Source of the DNA: Trametopsis cervina
Lineage: Eukaryota; Basidiomycota; Agaricomycetes; Polyporales; Irpicaceae
Direction: 5' to 3'
Assembly: GCA_022385755.1 (NCBI GenBank)
Contig: MU278377.1
Coordinates: forward strand, 2,267 to 66,266
Length of the DNA: 64,000 nt
The notes under the pieces are model-generated. The model was not told where the DNA came from. It saw only the letters and a program-made list of their open reading frames with translations, and did no database searches. The translations under genes were made by a program, and so were the position numbers. Positions 1 through 12,549 of the stretch are shown here, piece after piece. The stretch's first letter is position 1. Every line of letters starts with the position of its first letter.

Positions 1-413
1 GGGGGGGTGCAATTAGCAGCCTCCACATATAGATGACATGAGGGCTATTAGCACCTTGTCCCAGTAGCCTGATGAGCATATAAAGGCTTCAGGAATCGTA
101 ACCTGCCGCTTGCCGGCCTGCTCACCAAGTAGTAAAAGGACTACTCTTACTATGTAATATATACATCAAAAAAGGCAGCAACCTCTTTTTATTATTATGT
201 AGATAATATTTTTTCATACATCACTTTACACAGTTCAGATAATGTCAGTCATGCAAAAGTCTTGCAATAGTTTCAAACAGTACAGAGCATCAAGAAACAG
301 GTGACCAACAAAAGTAAACATAAAGATATTGATAAGCAGGCACACAATGTTCTTGCACACAGAATATCACAAAAGTCCAGAATAGCAAAAGGAAACCCAC
401 ACATCAAATGTAC
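1..413. other. Left edge, no gene recognised
   Basis: This stretch is AT-richer than the gene beside it and begins with a run of seven G. The short open frames have no recognisable protein. The part next to position 414 is probably the 3' untranslated region of the minus-strand transporter that ends there. Confidence 0.5.
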
Positions 414-3161
414 TCATACTCTGGGTCCACGATACTCTCCGCCCGGCGCCGTACCCGCCACAGGTGTCACAAGCCTTACGCTGCTCGCATGTGGGGGCAC
501 TTCAGACTCTATACTTTCTGCGTCTTCATCTCCATTCTCAAGCGACGGCCTTTGCCAAAGACTTATGCTCTCGTCCTTGTCGTCTGACAAGTCTCCCTTA
601 GGGTAGTGCCGAGACGATGCATGACTCGTTTGGCTTGCGTTGCTTGCCCGTCCGAAGAGGCGGTCAAGATGCCCAGGTCGACGCTTGCTTTGATCGTCGT
701 ATTGCGACTCGCGAAGTCCGATTCCAACGGTTGCGCCTGTCGTAGATATAGACGATGAGGTCGCCGGCCGATCGTACGCGGGGAAGGTGGAAGTCGTGCT
801 CGTAGCTGGCGAGCCCTCGAACGGGTCCTGAACGGGAGTCCGGTATGGGTCGTCGTATACGGTTGGCGGCGCCGACCGCAACGAGTCTGTATCGAGCATA
901 AGTCCGAAGCTTGATGCATTTGCAGTCTGCTAAATACAGGAGTGAGTACGGATGAGATGCTTGGTACCAATGAGTAACACTTACCGAGGGATATGGCGCA
1001 GTTACGCCAGCAGGTGACCCTTTCACAACGCTTCGATGTTGATGGGTCGCGTCACCTTCTCGGCCGGGCACAGGATACGAGTGTACAATTTCCTCATCCC
1101 CAAATTTGATTGTTGGCATCTTCCTCTCGTTGATTCGTGGTGATGACTGGTTTGACAAAGCGTCGTCCTGCAAGCGGGCGCCGATCGGTCCAGGACTTGT
1201 TGATAGAGTTGCGGGTACAGGTGGGTCGTACAGTTGGTGCCTCTTCATGCCATTATAATGGTCGCTGTGCCCGCCCATTGCGTTGTAATGCGGCAGCTCC
1301 TCCTCTTCCAGCACAGTGTTGTTATTCACATGCCTCCCCCTCAGAGTTGACCCGCCTCGTCCACTACTCATGCTCATCCTTCTCGCGCTCCGCGCCCGTA
1401 TGATGCTGCCCATAGTACCAAAACTGCCTCGGAGTGTGTCAATGCCAGGGTCTTCCATGGCCCCGATATCCTTCTCGTCCATGCCGGTCGTGTTTGCGCG
1501 CGTTACTTGCAAGAGCATTGTCGAACGCCGGTCGAGTCCACGCATCTTCAAGTTCGAGGGGTCCATCTTCGACAACTGGAGAACGGCAATACCTACGGAA
1601 ATGACCAGGAAACCCATGACGAGTGTGATGATTTGGGTCGGAGGGGCAGCGAGGCCTTTAAAGAGCACGATGGTCGTGATGATGGAGAAAAAGGTAACTG
1701 TGGTTGGACGTTTAGTACGTTATCTAGAGAAAGGGGATGTACTTGCATATGACATAATATGTAGGCGTGACTACAATACGACGATCAGTGAACAGGGCGG
1801 ATATGAAGTAATGTGCAGGTACGAACCCATAGCTATATGACAGTAGTATTGGGTCAGCGGCATGAGTGCAAAGAGTTCAGAGCGTACATACCAGTATTGA
1901 ACAACGCCAGTGCGACGTTCAGATAATACACCTCGGTTACTACACTTCGTTAATATGACCGTGCGTCGGGTAATGCAAAGGACGTACTTAGTGTTACAGC
2001 GATGAACACCATTAAGAAGTAGATGAACCAGTGTTTAAACTGGTGGGGTCGCTCGCATGAGGAACAACGTTCGTAGAAACATCAAACGCACCTGGTTTTC
2101 TCCCTGAGCAGTAGTCACGATGGCAGCGCCGAGCCCGGTGGTAACGGAGACGCTGATACCTCCAATCATGCTACACACCATGAGGTACCAGATCATATTC
2201 TTCTTGCCATATCTGCAGCGTCATCCTGTTTAGTAGGCGCTTCTCAATAGGAGCCTTGAAACATACCGCGGGGCAAGGACAAATATTATGACCAGCGCGG
2301 ACACTATCAGGACGCCAATCCATACGAGAAAGCCAGGGGCCAGAAACATATGTTGAAACTCGACGATTTGGCCAACGGAAGGCTCGGACGGTCCATTAAG
2401 AGCAATTACAACGGACCCAATCTGTACCAATCAGCAGAGACTGGGGGATAGAGGACATAAAATGCGTACGATGCAAAGGGAACATCCCAGCCACCCAAAG
2501 AGACTAAGCTTCTCGTTGAGGAAGAGGGAGGACAGGATGGCGGAAATTACGACAGAAAGCGCGCCCATAGGGGTCTGACAATCCGCGTTTCAGATACGCC
2601 GAGGCCGTTATTCGGAGCGTCGGCGTTTGGAGCCAGACGAAGAAGCGGATAGGTCAACATAATGAGATGTAGCGTGCAAAGAAAAGAAGGAATTCAAGAC
2701 TCACGACGACTATAGCTTCTACGAATGCATAGGCTAGATAAACGAGGGAGGTCAATGCGCCATCTACCAGTGCGCCACTGGAACGCACCTGCGAAGTTAC
2801 ATAACTCTCCTGCGATCATCACTGCGAACGAGGTAGATGTAGGCTAAGATGTTTGGAGACAAAAGCTAGGAGACGCACTCAGGAGACCGGACCACCATAG
2901 CCAACTCTTCAGATATCCGACACCCTCTCCTGCGTTCGCCTGACTTGCAATAAGGCCTTTCTTCTTGAAAACGAACGATGTACCGATCAGCAGTCCCGAA
3001 GAGATAGCGAGAATGATTCCGACAATCTGTAGGATGCATACAGTGAGCTACTAATGAGGAACGAGCCGATTCTTATTGACACAAACCTTGAGGTTCGCCG
3101 GCGCCTTGAGCTCTCCAGAGCTGGAGGCTGTGGGTGATGGTGATGTCGCTGTGGACGACAT
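414..3161 (-). CDS. NIPA-family (DUF803) magnesium transporter
   Basis: Multi-pass membrane protein of the NIPA/DUF803 family, which carries Mg2+ across membranes. It starts with an ATG at 3161 encoding [20 protein letters not shown]. After an intron come the family's first membrane helix and its FVFKKKGL segment, then AGELCNFA, a segment ending in [23 protein letters not shown], and the last helix pair [16 protein letters not shown]. About eight or more exons are separated by introns of roughly 50-60 nt. The last membrane exon runs into a long hydrophilic, Ser/Arg-rich cytosolic tail (about 300 residues, including [17 protein letters not shown]) that finishes at 414. Such tails occur in fungal members. 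Inner exon edges are approximate; the family call is secure. Confidence 0.88.
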
Positions 3162-4004
3162 TGTAGTACAGCGGCCTGCGCGTGCTCTTGATTATGATGT
3201 ACACTTGCTAGTAAGGTCGTAAGGTATCGTGTAGGTAGGAGGACGCTGCGATGAGATGCTTGATATTTGGTGGCGGTGAAGTTGATGGAGGTTCATGCAA
3301 CAGTTGAGTTCTGTCGTCAAGTGCGTTATATCGCAGACCTGGGCCCTCCTCCGGTCGTAAGGTGGACTGGTCGTAGAGAAAAGTGGAGGACCGCGGCCTT
3401 TCCTTTGCTGGTCGTTGTGGTGTAAGGTCGTGAAAGCGGTGTCATGGGGGCGCCAGCCGCATTTGATCGCAGCTGGCTGACACTGCGTCTCAAACCACGA
3501 CTTGTTATCTGCACCGGATATCTCGGTGGTCATCTGTATTCTATGCGGGCCGTTTGTATCATCAGTCAGTACAGACATGTAGAAGTTCCTCATTCCAAAA
3601 TCGACGGCTGTGCTCGCAAAGCCCAGCTGGCTTTATTGTTCCTCTCATCCTGCCACGGATTGCGGATATGTGGTCTGTACTAGAAGGTGCGTCGAACGAC
3701 GGTGAGTATGGTTTCTTCGACAATGCTATTGTTCTTCCCCCTGCTATGCTGACCCTGCCAGTGCAACAGTCGTGGCCGAGCTTGAACGAATGTCCTTATG
3801 ACAACTACCTCGCGGAGCAGGCATTCCCGCCACCTTCAGGTAACAGTCCAAACGCGACTCGCGGCATTCTCCATACAACACGTCAGCGAGCGTATTTAAT
3901 TATGGTAAATGTCTTTACAATGCAGGATGTGGGTATCTACTCGTGCAAACCTCAATAACATAATGAAAGGGAAATAAACGATGCATGACGACGATCCAAG
4001 GATG
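3162..4004. other. Intergenic; weak plus-strand open frame
   Basis: This is the upstream region of the minus-strand transporter and the downstream region of the minus-strand kinase gene. A plus-strand open frame at 3554-3958 could encode about 134 residues. It contains a possible internal start (MWSVLEGASNDGEYGF) but matches no family I recognise. I do not call it a gene. Confidence 0.35.
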
Positions 4005-6757
4005 TCACGGTCGAGAAAGAGCCTTCCGCGCCTCCTCGCTAGCTCGTTGTGCTCTCACTATACTCGTTCTCGTTCCTCCACCGCCAGCCAAGTTGACTGC
4101 TGACGCACTCTGAGTCCGTGTCGCGGTACGACTGGGAGCCAAAGCATTTGCGCTCTTGCTCGTCGCGACAGGATGGTGACCGGCAGCGTTTGCAGCATTG
4201 TGGACTGCGACTGCTCTTAGAGTGCCTACACTCTTCCTCGGAGCTGCCGATCTAGTCCGTGTGATCTGCAGAGTTCCTGAGCTTCCAGAGGACAACGGGG
4301 CGCTATCAGACCCCAGTGCGGCTACCGGCACCGACGCTGTCCTCGATAGCCTTTCTCTGTCCACTTTCTTCAAGAAGGGGCTCGGAAGGTTCTCTTCGTC
4401 TGAGGGGTCGTATGCGACGGGCTCACTGGGCGAGGGAACGTTCTTGGTCGCCGGACCGTTGGACGCTGGCCGAGGTTTCGACTTTGTCCTGGGTTTGCGC
4501 TGACTCGAGGTAGACGACGAAGAAGCCGACGTTGACGTTGAAGCCACAGGGCCATTATCAATTGATGCCGCCTCCAGCAGTGGTCGTTGAGAGTTTGCGC
4601 GCATCGAAGGTCGTCGTAATCGAGTCGGTCGGACAGTGTTTGTTTGCTTCGGCGTGATCTCCAAGTCTTCCTGGGTCGCAGCGGGTGGTCGAGGGTTTCC
4701 TCGTACAGTCGACGTTAATGAGGATGGTCTCGTATCTGTCTCATATCCGTCCTCGTCCGCTGATTCATCTGTCTCCGAGTCGAAGTCAAATATCTGGGCG
4801 AAGTTCAAGCTGACTTTCGGTGTCGCCATGAAAAGCTTAGCGAACTCTGTCGGCGCTGGAGTGGCCAATGTTTCGCCCGTAGCTGTGAGGATAACACCCT
4901 TCATCGCCGACGGGAATTCTGCGGGCTCCGTGCGACTGATAGGTGTCTCGAACACAGGCGGTTTGCCCAACTTGCTACCTCTGATCGGGGTCTGATGCTC
5001 CGCAACAGAATCAGCAGCCAGACGCTGCAATGGAGCGAGAATGTTCTTGACCTCTTCCAATGGATGTTGGGGTCGTGCCGGTTTGGAGCCTGCAAGTTCA
5101 AGTCTTGCTTTCCTCTCGATCTCTTCCATCTTGCGTTCCATCTCTACCCGTACGCCCTCGACTCTCTCCTTTTCCTTTTCAAGCTCCTCCGTCCGCTCCT
5201 TGACCCAATTCATCCGTTCCTCTACTGCACGACACATCCCTTCCCTCGTCTCCTTCTCCCAATCTGCCCACATCTTCGCGATCTCCTCTTCCCTCTGCCT
5301 CACCGCTTCCATTATCTCCTCTTCTCTCTTCGCCATTCGCGCTGCTACCTCTGCCTCCTGCTTCATTACCATGGCCCGTAGCTCCTCTTCCCTCTTCATC
5401 AAAGCCTCGCGGACCTTCTGCTGGTGTGTTGCCTCGGCAGTCGAGAGGAGGGCGCGTAGAGATGTGAGCTCGTTCTCCTTCTCAGTCAGCACCGAGGTGA
5501 TGCGCATCTCTCGTTCCGCGATGGCAGCTTCACGCGCTGCAACCTCGCGTTCACGGGCAACGATTGTGGTTTTATGCGCCTTGACTGTCGTTAACCTGAC
5601 CGTGTGTGAGCTCATACACATGACATAAAGCGACAGCCAACCAGGCTTACATCTTCTGTGTTTCCGACACTTTGAATGCGAGGTCGAGGCGTTCGTGCTG
5701 CAGAAGTTGTTGTGCGGAAGGTCTCATAGCGGGCTAAAGCGTTTCTGGTCAGAACAGCGACATTTGGAACTTGGCGGGACTGACATTAATGTTCAACATG
5801 GCTTTAATGACGTTTGCCAGCGCGGGGCTGTATCCTTTGGGCAGAGGCGGGATTCGTCCGTTTCGAATAGCGATACTGAGTTCTGCGTGTGTTTTTGCTT
5901 CGTGAAATGGAGGCTTCAACGCACACAACTCGTAAATAAGGCATCCCAGAGACCATATGTCAGACTTTGAGTCGTAGGACTTCTCCTGCATCAGTTCGGG
6001 CGACATATAATACGGGGTGCCAACGTAAGTGTTGGCAAAGCTAGCCTGAGCCAGTGCCTTTGAAAGGCCGAAGTCGCCGAGCTTGACGATATTGTTTTCA
6101 TTCAAAAAGACTGTGATGAGGAGTAAGCAGGAATAACCAGCCCGTTCATACGATCTCGCACCATTGTCAGGCTTCAAATCCCTATGAAGAATCTGCGGCC
6201 TCTTGCCCCGATCCCTGTCCGTCTCCTCTCCACTTGTGTATCCTCCATTGCTCTGACGCTGCCCGCTATGTGGATGATGGCAATGGTTGAGGGCGAGCAG
6301 AATTTGCATGAAGTAGTTCCAGACAGTGTCTTCGGGTATTGGTCGTCCATGGCGTTGTGCTTGTTTTATTACACCTGAGAGATCTCCTCCCCCGCAGTAT
6401 TCCATGAGAATATACAGTACACTGGCATCCCTGTCAACATGACGATCGTGGTAGCGAACGATGTGTTCGTGCTTCAAGTCTTTGAGGATATTCCTGCGGT
6501 TGTGTCAGCGGGTGACAGTGCAATCACATATTCTTCGTACACTTCTGCAACAATCTGCTTTCTATCTCGCTCGGTCATCCTGTCGAAGTTGAGCTCCTTG
6601 CGCGCAAAACACTGTCAAACGAGATGAGACGCGGGCGTGGCAAGATGCAGGCGACACGCACCACACCGTCGTTTTTCCGGCGGACTTTCCTGATGATACC
6701 AAACGAGCCATTGCCAATAATTTCCAGTGGCTCGTATAGGGAAAGTGGAGAAGACAT
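4005..6757 (-). CDS. NIMA-related Ser/Thr protein kinase
   Basis: A cell-cycle kinase of the NIMA/NEK (fungal nimA/KIN3) family. The ATG at 6757 gives MSSPLSLYEPLEIIGNGSFG with the Gly-rich loop GNGSFG. The catalytic loop HRDLKPDN, DFGLSKA with the Mg-binding Asp, a TYVGTPYYMSPE activation segment, and DIWSLGCLIYELC follow in order. About 25 polar residues (SGQRQSNGGYTSGEETD...) are inserted just before HRDLKPDN. After the kinase domain an intron (AAG AT|gtaagc...gtcag|G) joins QKM to LTTVKAHKT. Then comes a roughly 180-residue Glu/Arg-rich coiled coil, expected for dimerisation, and a Ser/Thr/Pro-rich basic tail ending at 4005. Kinase followed by coiled coil matches NIMA architecture. The start is fixed by the conserved loop 15 residues downstream. 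Confidence 0.9.
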
Positions 6758-7957
6758 GGTCTGAGCAGAGAAAGGTGTTGGTGACCAGGCGTGCTGGAAT
6801 CAAACATGCGCGAGATCAGGCTCCAGACAATCGTCACATGACCGTGATTAGATACGAAGCGCCCTCGACGGGACCCTTTGCGATTGTCTCTGTACCGTGC
6901 TGTATCCTGAGACGTACCGTTCTACGATTCTGGCCATGCTTTTTGACGTCTTGCTCTGAAATGACTGTGAATCAATACTGGTGCCTGCATTGAAGCTGCA
7001 TGAGCCTTCAATTCCGGCAGTAATCGGTCCTCGACAACTCACGCACTCCTGCGGCGACTTCAGAGCACTTGAAGGTGCTTGCTTGGTATGTACTAGCCTC
7101 CCTTTCATGGTGGATAGTCATGCTCAAGCTCTCCCAATCGTGCTCAACGGGCACCATGGGTTCTCAACTATATCAGAGAGACGAAGGGCAGTGCTGTGAT
7201 CCCACGCCCAGCCGCACTGAGCTATAGAAGATTTGACAGTCTGCGAAGAGTGTCCTACCCTCGTATTGCCGATAGCTCTCGAACGAGGGAACCACACAGG
7301 TGGCTATGCATAGCCTCACCACTCGGCCCCCCTGTTCATTGCGTGCGGCCTCGCTTGTGGCAAATAAACACTTACACATCACTGCCTACTCACAGCGACT
7401 AGTCGATGAGTAGAAGCAGAGCCGTTCGTCATTCATTTTGCGTGGCAAACGCAGCTTGGGAAGACTTCACCGCCTTTGCCACACATAATCACCGGCTATC
7501 GTTGTTGGGTTCGTCGGGAGTTTCTCACACTTACGCGCGACGCAGTCTGGTTTGATAAGTAATTGGCGCCGCAGTCCGAAACTTCCATTATGCGCCCTCC
7601 AATCCAACGATCGTCTTTCCTAGGTGCGTTCTCACAATGCCATGTTTCGAGTAAAGCTGTGCAGGTTATGCTGCGAGATGTGCTCCCCCGGATTTTACCA
7701 GTGTTTGATGAGTTTCGCCGCCCAGCACGAGGATGAGGTTAGGCTGGGGACGGAAGTGGTTCACACACGGAACCATAACACCTGCCCCGTTGAGGTAAGA
7801 TGATCACACGCGTCCGGGTACTTTCCCATTACTGATCGTAACCGCAGTCGTTCAATTTCCTGGTTGTTTCCCGTGCGAAGAGCCTATAAGAAGCACGGGG
7901 TTTGCAAACATCCCGCAAGTTTCACCTTCGCCACTCCTTGTGTTCCCATACTTTAAA
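6758..7957. other. Intergenic 1.2 kb between divergent genes
   Basis: This is the shared upstream region of the kinase (minus) and the DOMON-b561 gene (plus). Several short overlapping open frames on both strands (for example around 6848-7108 and 7196-7402) show no recognisable domains. Nothing else was identified. Confidence 0.5.
7885..7890 (+). promoter_or_regulatory. Possible TATA-like element of the DOMON-b561 gene
   Basis: The hexamer tataag lies 68-73 bp before the ATG at 7958. A pyrimidine-rich stretch follows it, as is common in basidiomycete core promoters. This is inferred from position only. Confidence 0.35.
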
Positions 7958-9730
7958 ATGCGTATTAGTCTTGCGGTTCTTGCTTTCGCTGCGTCTTCGG
8001 TAGTCTATGCTAGGCCCAAGGTCAGTGCTTTTGTTACGCTGTTGCTTCCTGACACCGTCGTGCTCACCAATCTATAGGGAGGGGACCATGGTTCTGACAA
8101 CGACGATGACGATGGCCCTACTGCTACATTCATCACCCCGACCGCAACACCGAGTACACCTGCCACCGGTTCAATCATGAATCCGTCGTCATCGGGGGCG
8201 AATTCGTCCGCTCTCATAGGCATGAACGGCGGCGTGGTGTGCACGGATCTGATGTGTATTGGTGGTTTAGTGAATGGCACAAGCATCCAATGTGCGTATT
8301 CTTGTGTGACATGGGTCGAGCCACGTTCTGAGAGTTATACACAGACACACTACAAAGCCTTGGCCGCGCGCAACTGGGGTGGATAGCGATGTATGCGTTC
8401 TGTTCAGAGTACTTGGACCTCTACTAATCTCTGCTGTACGTCCTAGGGGCTTTGGAACACAGATGGCAAACACACCCATGGTCATCATGTGGCCGAACTC
8501 GGACGGTAGCATCACGCTTTCTCAACGCCATGCTCCTGCCGAAGTCATGCCAACGGTTGATTCCGCCCCTCCACGTACCGCTTCACTGCAGACCTCCTCC
8601 AGCGTGACGACCGGGACAAATCCCAAATATGTGTTTACGATCGACTCGGACGGCGCTAACCAGAAGTCGATCATCTGGGCATTTGGAGGCACGAACCCAG
8701 GCGACTCTGCTGCGGACGCCACGCTCTTACAGCACCTCGAATCTGGTCCGACACAAATTGACCTCTCGGGCGCACTGGCATCAGATTCCAAAGACCCGAC
8801 CAATCCCGTCTCCACTATTGCGCAGTCGACCAGCAGTGGCGGTGCCAGCTCGAGTGGAAATCAGACCGCAGGAAATGACGCCCCGGTGTTTGCGGGCATT
8901 CCTCTGCTGCCGTATGAGCGTTACATTGTCGCCCATGCGTTGATCAGCATGCTCGGGTTCTTGGTGTTTCTGCCTCTCGGCGCCATTGTCGCGCGATGGG
9001 CGAGGACGTTTTCAGGGGTATGGTTCACGCTGCACTGGATCATCCAGTTCTGCTTTGGTGCGTTCTCCACGTTAAGTGTCGCATGCATTGCGCTCATCAT
9101 CAATGTTATTCTTACAGCATTACCTCTGATCGTGACCGGTTTCGCACTGGGCGTGACGGCAGTCAAAATGAACGGAGTGCCGCAGCTGGGCGACACGCAC
9201 ATGAAATGGGGCGTGGCGCTGTTCGTGCTTTACTTTGTGCAAATATCACTTGGCGCAGTCATCCACTTCGTTAAGCCGACGCCATCGTACCGCCTGAGAA
9301 TCCGTGGCAGGACGCTGCAGAATTATTTCCATGCCATCCTCGGGCTGCTCATCATCGGCATCGCGTTCTATCAGGTATGTTCTCATACCGGTCACTGTTC
9401 TCGTCGTACAGCATACTGATGCATGTTTTTGCAGGTCCGCACTGGCTTCAGGGTAGAGTGGCCGTTGTACACTGGACGTGGCAAAGTCGCAAACGGGGCA
9501 AACATTGTCTGGATTATATGGCTTGTGGTGCGCATTTCCCTCCATCCTTGCGCGAAAACATATGCTCAACGTTGCATTGTATTGTCCAGCTCGTTCCTGC
9601 TGTGTACTTTGGCGGGCTTGTCTTCCTCCAGAGGCAGTATCGCCAAGAACTATCGTCCCGACCCGACACCAGATCAGGATCGGACGGGTCGGACGCGCAC
9701 GCACCGATACGGCCTGCTGAGACCTACTAG
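7958..9730 (+). CDS. DOMON-like cytochrome b-type haem domain plus cytochrome b561 membrane protein
   Basis: Predicted cell-surface electron-transfer protein: a secreted haem-binding domain like the cytochrome domain of cellobiose dehydrogenase, fused to a b561 membrane core. Seven exons are supported: 7958-8020, 8078-8291, 8345-8390, 8447-9057, 9118-9374, 9435-9527 and 9590-9730, about 474 residues. Exon 1 is a signal peptide (MRISLAVLAFAASSVVYA). The tiny 46-nt exon 3 restores QYTLQSLGRAQLGWIAM before GFGTQMANTPMVIMWP, whose Met is the usual haem ligand position. A Ser/Thr-rich linker precedes the membrane part, which keeps His residues in AHALISMLGF, LHWIIQ, DTHMKWG and YFHAILG. The 60-nt stretch 9058-9117 keeps the frame open but has GT-AG ends and interrupts a conserved helix, so I treat it as an intron. 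Confidence 0.88.
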
Positions 9731-10335
9731 ATGCCCACGGATCCTTTCTGCTCTGGACGCTTACAAGCGGTCAACCACGCCTTATTGTCACGAACACGGA
9801 CTATCAGGCCTGCTATATTATACCCCACGCTTGCACTTTGAGAGCACCACAATTTGCTCCGGACAGTACGTAGATCTTACTAAGTAGACGGAACGTATGT
9901 AAAGTTGTTGGTAGCTTCTTGCTTCTGTCGTTATTGTTGTTTTGTTGCTTTCGATGTGAAGGACTATAGCAGTTTACTTAGATTTATTAATGTGCTTACG
10001 AATAACGATATGAACTCTGATGAGCTGTAGCAACTGATCTGAATGGTTGTGAACGAGACCAATTTTGGATCGCGATGTTCTTGGTGGAGACATGGTGCCG
10101 TTCTACGCTAACTAGCTACGGCATCAGTGTCATGGCGAAGTACTAACGTTGCTATCTCAGCTCACCAGTCCTCCAAATCAAGAAATCGTGAAGGAGGCGT
10201 AAAGTTTTGTTGGTTACATCACTGTTCGTTCAAGTAGAAGGAAACCCTTCGCCATACGACTGACGCATCATATTCTACTCTTACATTGACTGACTGTAGC
10301 TGATACTTATTTTCCTTCGGATGTCAGGTAGCATC
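9731..10335. other. Intergenic, convergent 3' ends
   Basis: This lies between the stop of the plus-strand b561 gene and the stop of the minus-strand reductase. It is AT-rich, without recognisable coding sequence. It probably contains the two 3' untranslated regions. Confidence 0.55.
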
Positions 10336-11267
10336 TCAGCCGAGAAAGTCGCTCTCCCCCTTGGCAATGAACGCATCCAATGCGTTCTCAAGCGGCTCGT
10401 CTCCCCCAACAAGATCAATACCAAGGCCCGCAGCATCATCCCGTTCCAATAGAAGGAACAGCACCTTCGCCACATCGTCTCTCTACCCGCACCAGACAAA
10501 GATTAACATTTTGTTGATCTTTAGAACATAACACGAAATGCCTATAGCTCACCGAAATAGTCTTCGAAAGATGCGCGTGCCCTACTACACCCGTGCCTGT
10601 TCCTGGGCCGTCCGTCAGCCCACCAGGACGGAGCATAGTCCACTTGAACGCTGTCCGCGCTGCGAGGTTCTTGTCTGCCGCATACTTTGCAGCCATGTAC
10701 GCCGCAATTCTGCTACGCACCCGCGCCGAGACATTCAAATCTTCCTCCGTCTAGACGATCTTGCTGAGTCAACGAAGCAGAGAAACAATTGAGAAACGCA
10801 CATAATATGCCGGAGGCGGCTTCTCCGGGTCCCGCGTGTCAATCGCAGAGACCAGTATCAGTCGTGGCCTCTCGCCCTCCGCCAGGCTTTCCAAGGCGTC
10901 GAACACCTTGATGGCCCCCTCTTCGTCTACCTTTCGAGTCCTCTCCGGTCCACCTTGGCCACCAGCTCCCGCGCTGAAGTACACGACATCTGCACTCGCT
11001 GCCTTGAACGCAGCGGCGAAGTCTGATACCGGAGCGTCCTCGAGCGACAGCAATAGCGGCGTCGCCGAAAGCTCCGTAATTGAGGGGATGTGATCAGGGG
11101 ATCGGATAATGGACGTTACTTTCGTGTTAGGACGAGCAGTGAGCAGGTGCGTGAGCCGTAAGGAAACCTGGGGGTCACACGTGAGATACTACAGCAGGTG
11201 AAACTGCGAGCGAACACACTTTACCGTGTCCGCCAACAATGACAACGTTGAGCGGTTTGCTTGCCAT
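10336..11267 (-). CDS. NAD(P)-binding Rossmann-fold protein (NmrA/YwnB-like atypical SDR)
   Basis: Soluble protein with an N-terminal nucleotide-binding fold. The ATG at 11267 encodes MASKPLNVVIVGGHGK with the Gly-rich dinucleotide motif. Later exons give LLLSLEDAPVSDFAAAFKAA, DVVYFSAGAGGQGG, RLILVSAIDTRDPEKPPPAYY, the helix RSRIAAYMAAKYAADKNL with the Y-x3-K spacing, then WTMLRPGGLTDGPGTG. The C-terminus ends ESDFLG at 10336. Four exons appear to be separated by three introns near 11160-11225, 10738-10800 and 10484-10555. Such proteins are annotated as NAD(P)-binding oxidoreductases or isomerase-like; the substrate cannot be told from sequence. Confidence 0.85.
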
Positions 11268-11550
11268 CTGTCGTATTCTTGTGTTGTGGGAGAGCGCAAG
11301 CAGCGTTGGCGGTAATCGCCCATCGTGTACTACTTAGTCATGCCAGGCATATGATCAAGCACGCAAACCTGGCGTAGCTGCAGGGGAAGCCGAGCAAAAA
11401 GCCTCGCCTTGATCATGGTGTTGCACATCTTTTGCTAGAAAGAACTATAGAAACATGGGGGAAATAGCAACATAGCATGGCCAGAGAACGAGGGAGAATA
11501 CTGCAGCAGAAATGTGTCAAACCCTCCACACTATGCAACCGTCAAGTGGA

Positions 11551-12549
11551 TCACACATCCCAGCCACTAGCCGCCGCACCGGCGTCTGCTCCCCATCCTG
11601 CTGCAGCACCTGCCGGCTCAGCTGCCCAATCGGTGGTACCAGCAGCCGCTGGCTCTGCGGCCCAATCAAGGCCTAGTTTTCAGAGGATCAGTTGCATGAA
11701 ATACGGAATATTTTCAGTATAACGTACCTTCAGTCGCAAGTGTCGGGTCAATACCGCCAGGAGCTGTTGTAGCAGCACCCCAGTCGGCGGTGGGCTCGAC
11801 TTCAGCAGTGGCGCTGGCAGCGGCCTTGGCCTGTGCCTCCTCTTGCTGCTGCTTCTCGACCTCCTCGGGGTCACGGTAGAAGAACATGTCAACCATCACG
11901 TTCCAGCCATCAGGTGTGCGAGGGATTGTCCCCCTCAACCTGAGCACTTCACGGGCAAGCAACCACCACACAAGACCGATCGAATGGCGGCCCTTGTTGT
12001 TTGTGGGGATGGCGACATCGACGTACTTGAGAGGAGCATCAGTGTCGGCGAAGGCAATCACGGGAATGTTGACGTAGGACGCTTCGCGAATGGCTTGGTG
12101 GTCAACGCGGGGGTCGGTGACGATAATCAGACGGGGCTCCTTGAACGAGCGGGTGATGTAGTTCGTGAAGCTACCGGGGGTGAATCGGCCAGCGATGGCT
12201 TGGGCGCCGGTGTTTGCGGCGTACTTGAGGACGGCACGGTGGCCGTAGGGACGAGCTGAGATAACACAGACGTCGTTCGGGTTTTCGATGGCGGCAATGA
12301 TACGGGCAGCGAAAACGAGCTTTTCCCAGGTCTTTCCGATGTTGATTATGTGTACACCTGCAAAAGCACCATGCTCGAGGATATCCTTCGCGAGAAGTCA
12401 GGGACATGCGTACCGTCCGCTCTCCTCTTCCAGACGTAAGGCTCCATAGACTTGTCACAGTTCTTGGTACCAATGTGCGCCTGAGCGGCCAGCAGCAGCT
12501 GGATCTCCTCATCGGTGGCGGAGAGGACGGAGGGAAGTTTTGACGACAT
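11551..12549 (-). CDS. RPS0: 40S ribosomal protein S0 (uS2)
   Basis: Small-subunit ribosomal protein uS2, needed for 18S rRNA maturation at the 40S head-platform junction. The ATG at 12549 gives [20 protein letters not shown], followed by [61 protein letters not shown] and the family-defining [12 protein letters not shown]. An intron follows RRADG, and another lies before the last exon. That exon encodes Asp-Trp-Ala-Ala repeats (two DWAAEPA units) and ends SGWDV, as in eukaryotic RPSA tails. A 133-nt intron (12566-12698) sits in the 5' leader. The gene is head-to-head with DBR1. Confidence 0.96.

Noticed and set aside
4198..5628. Long plus-strand open frames (4198-4503, 4636-4995, 5041-5628)
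   Set aside because: They are antisense shadows of the coiled-coil and tail exon of the NIMA-type kinase, whose minus-strand reading has clear protein features.
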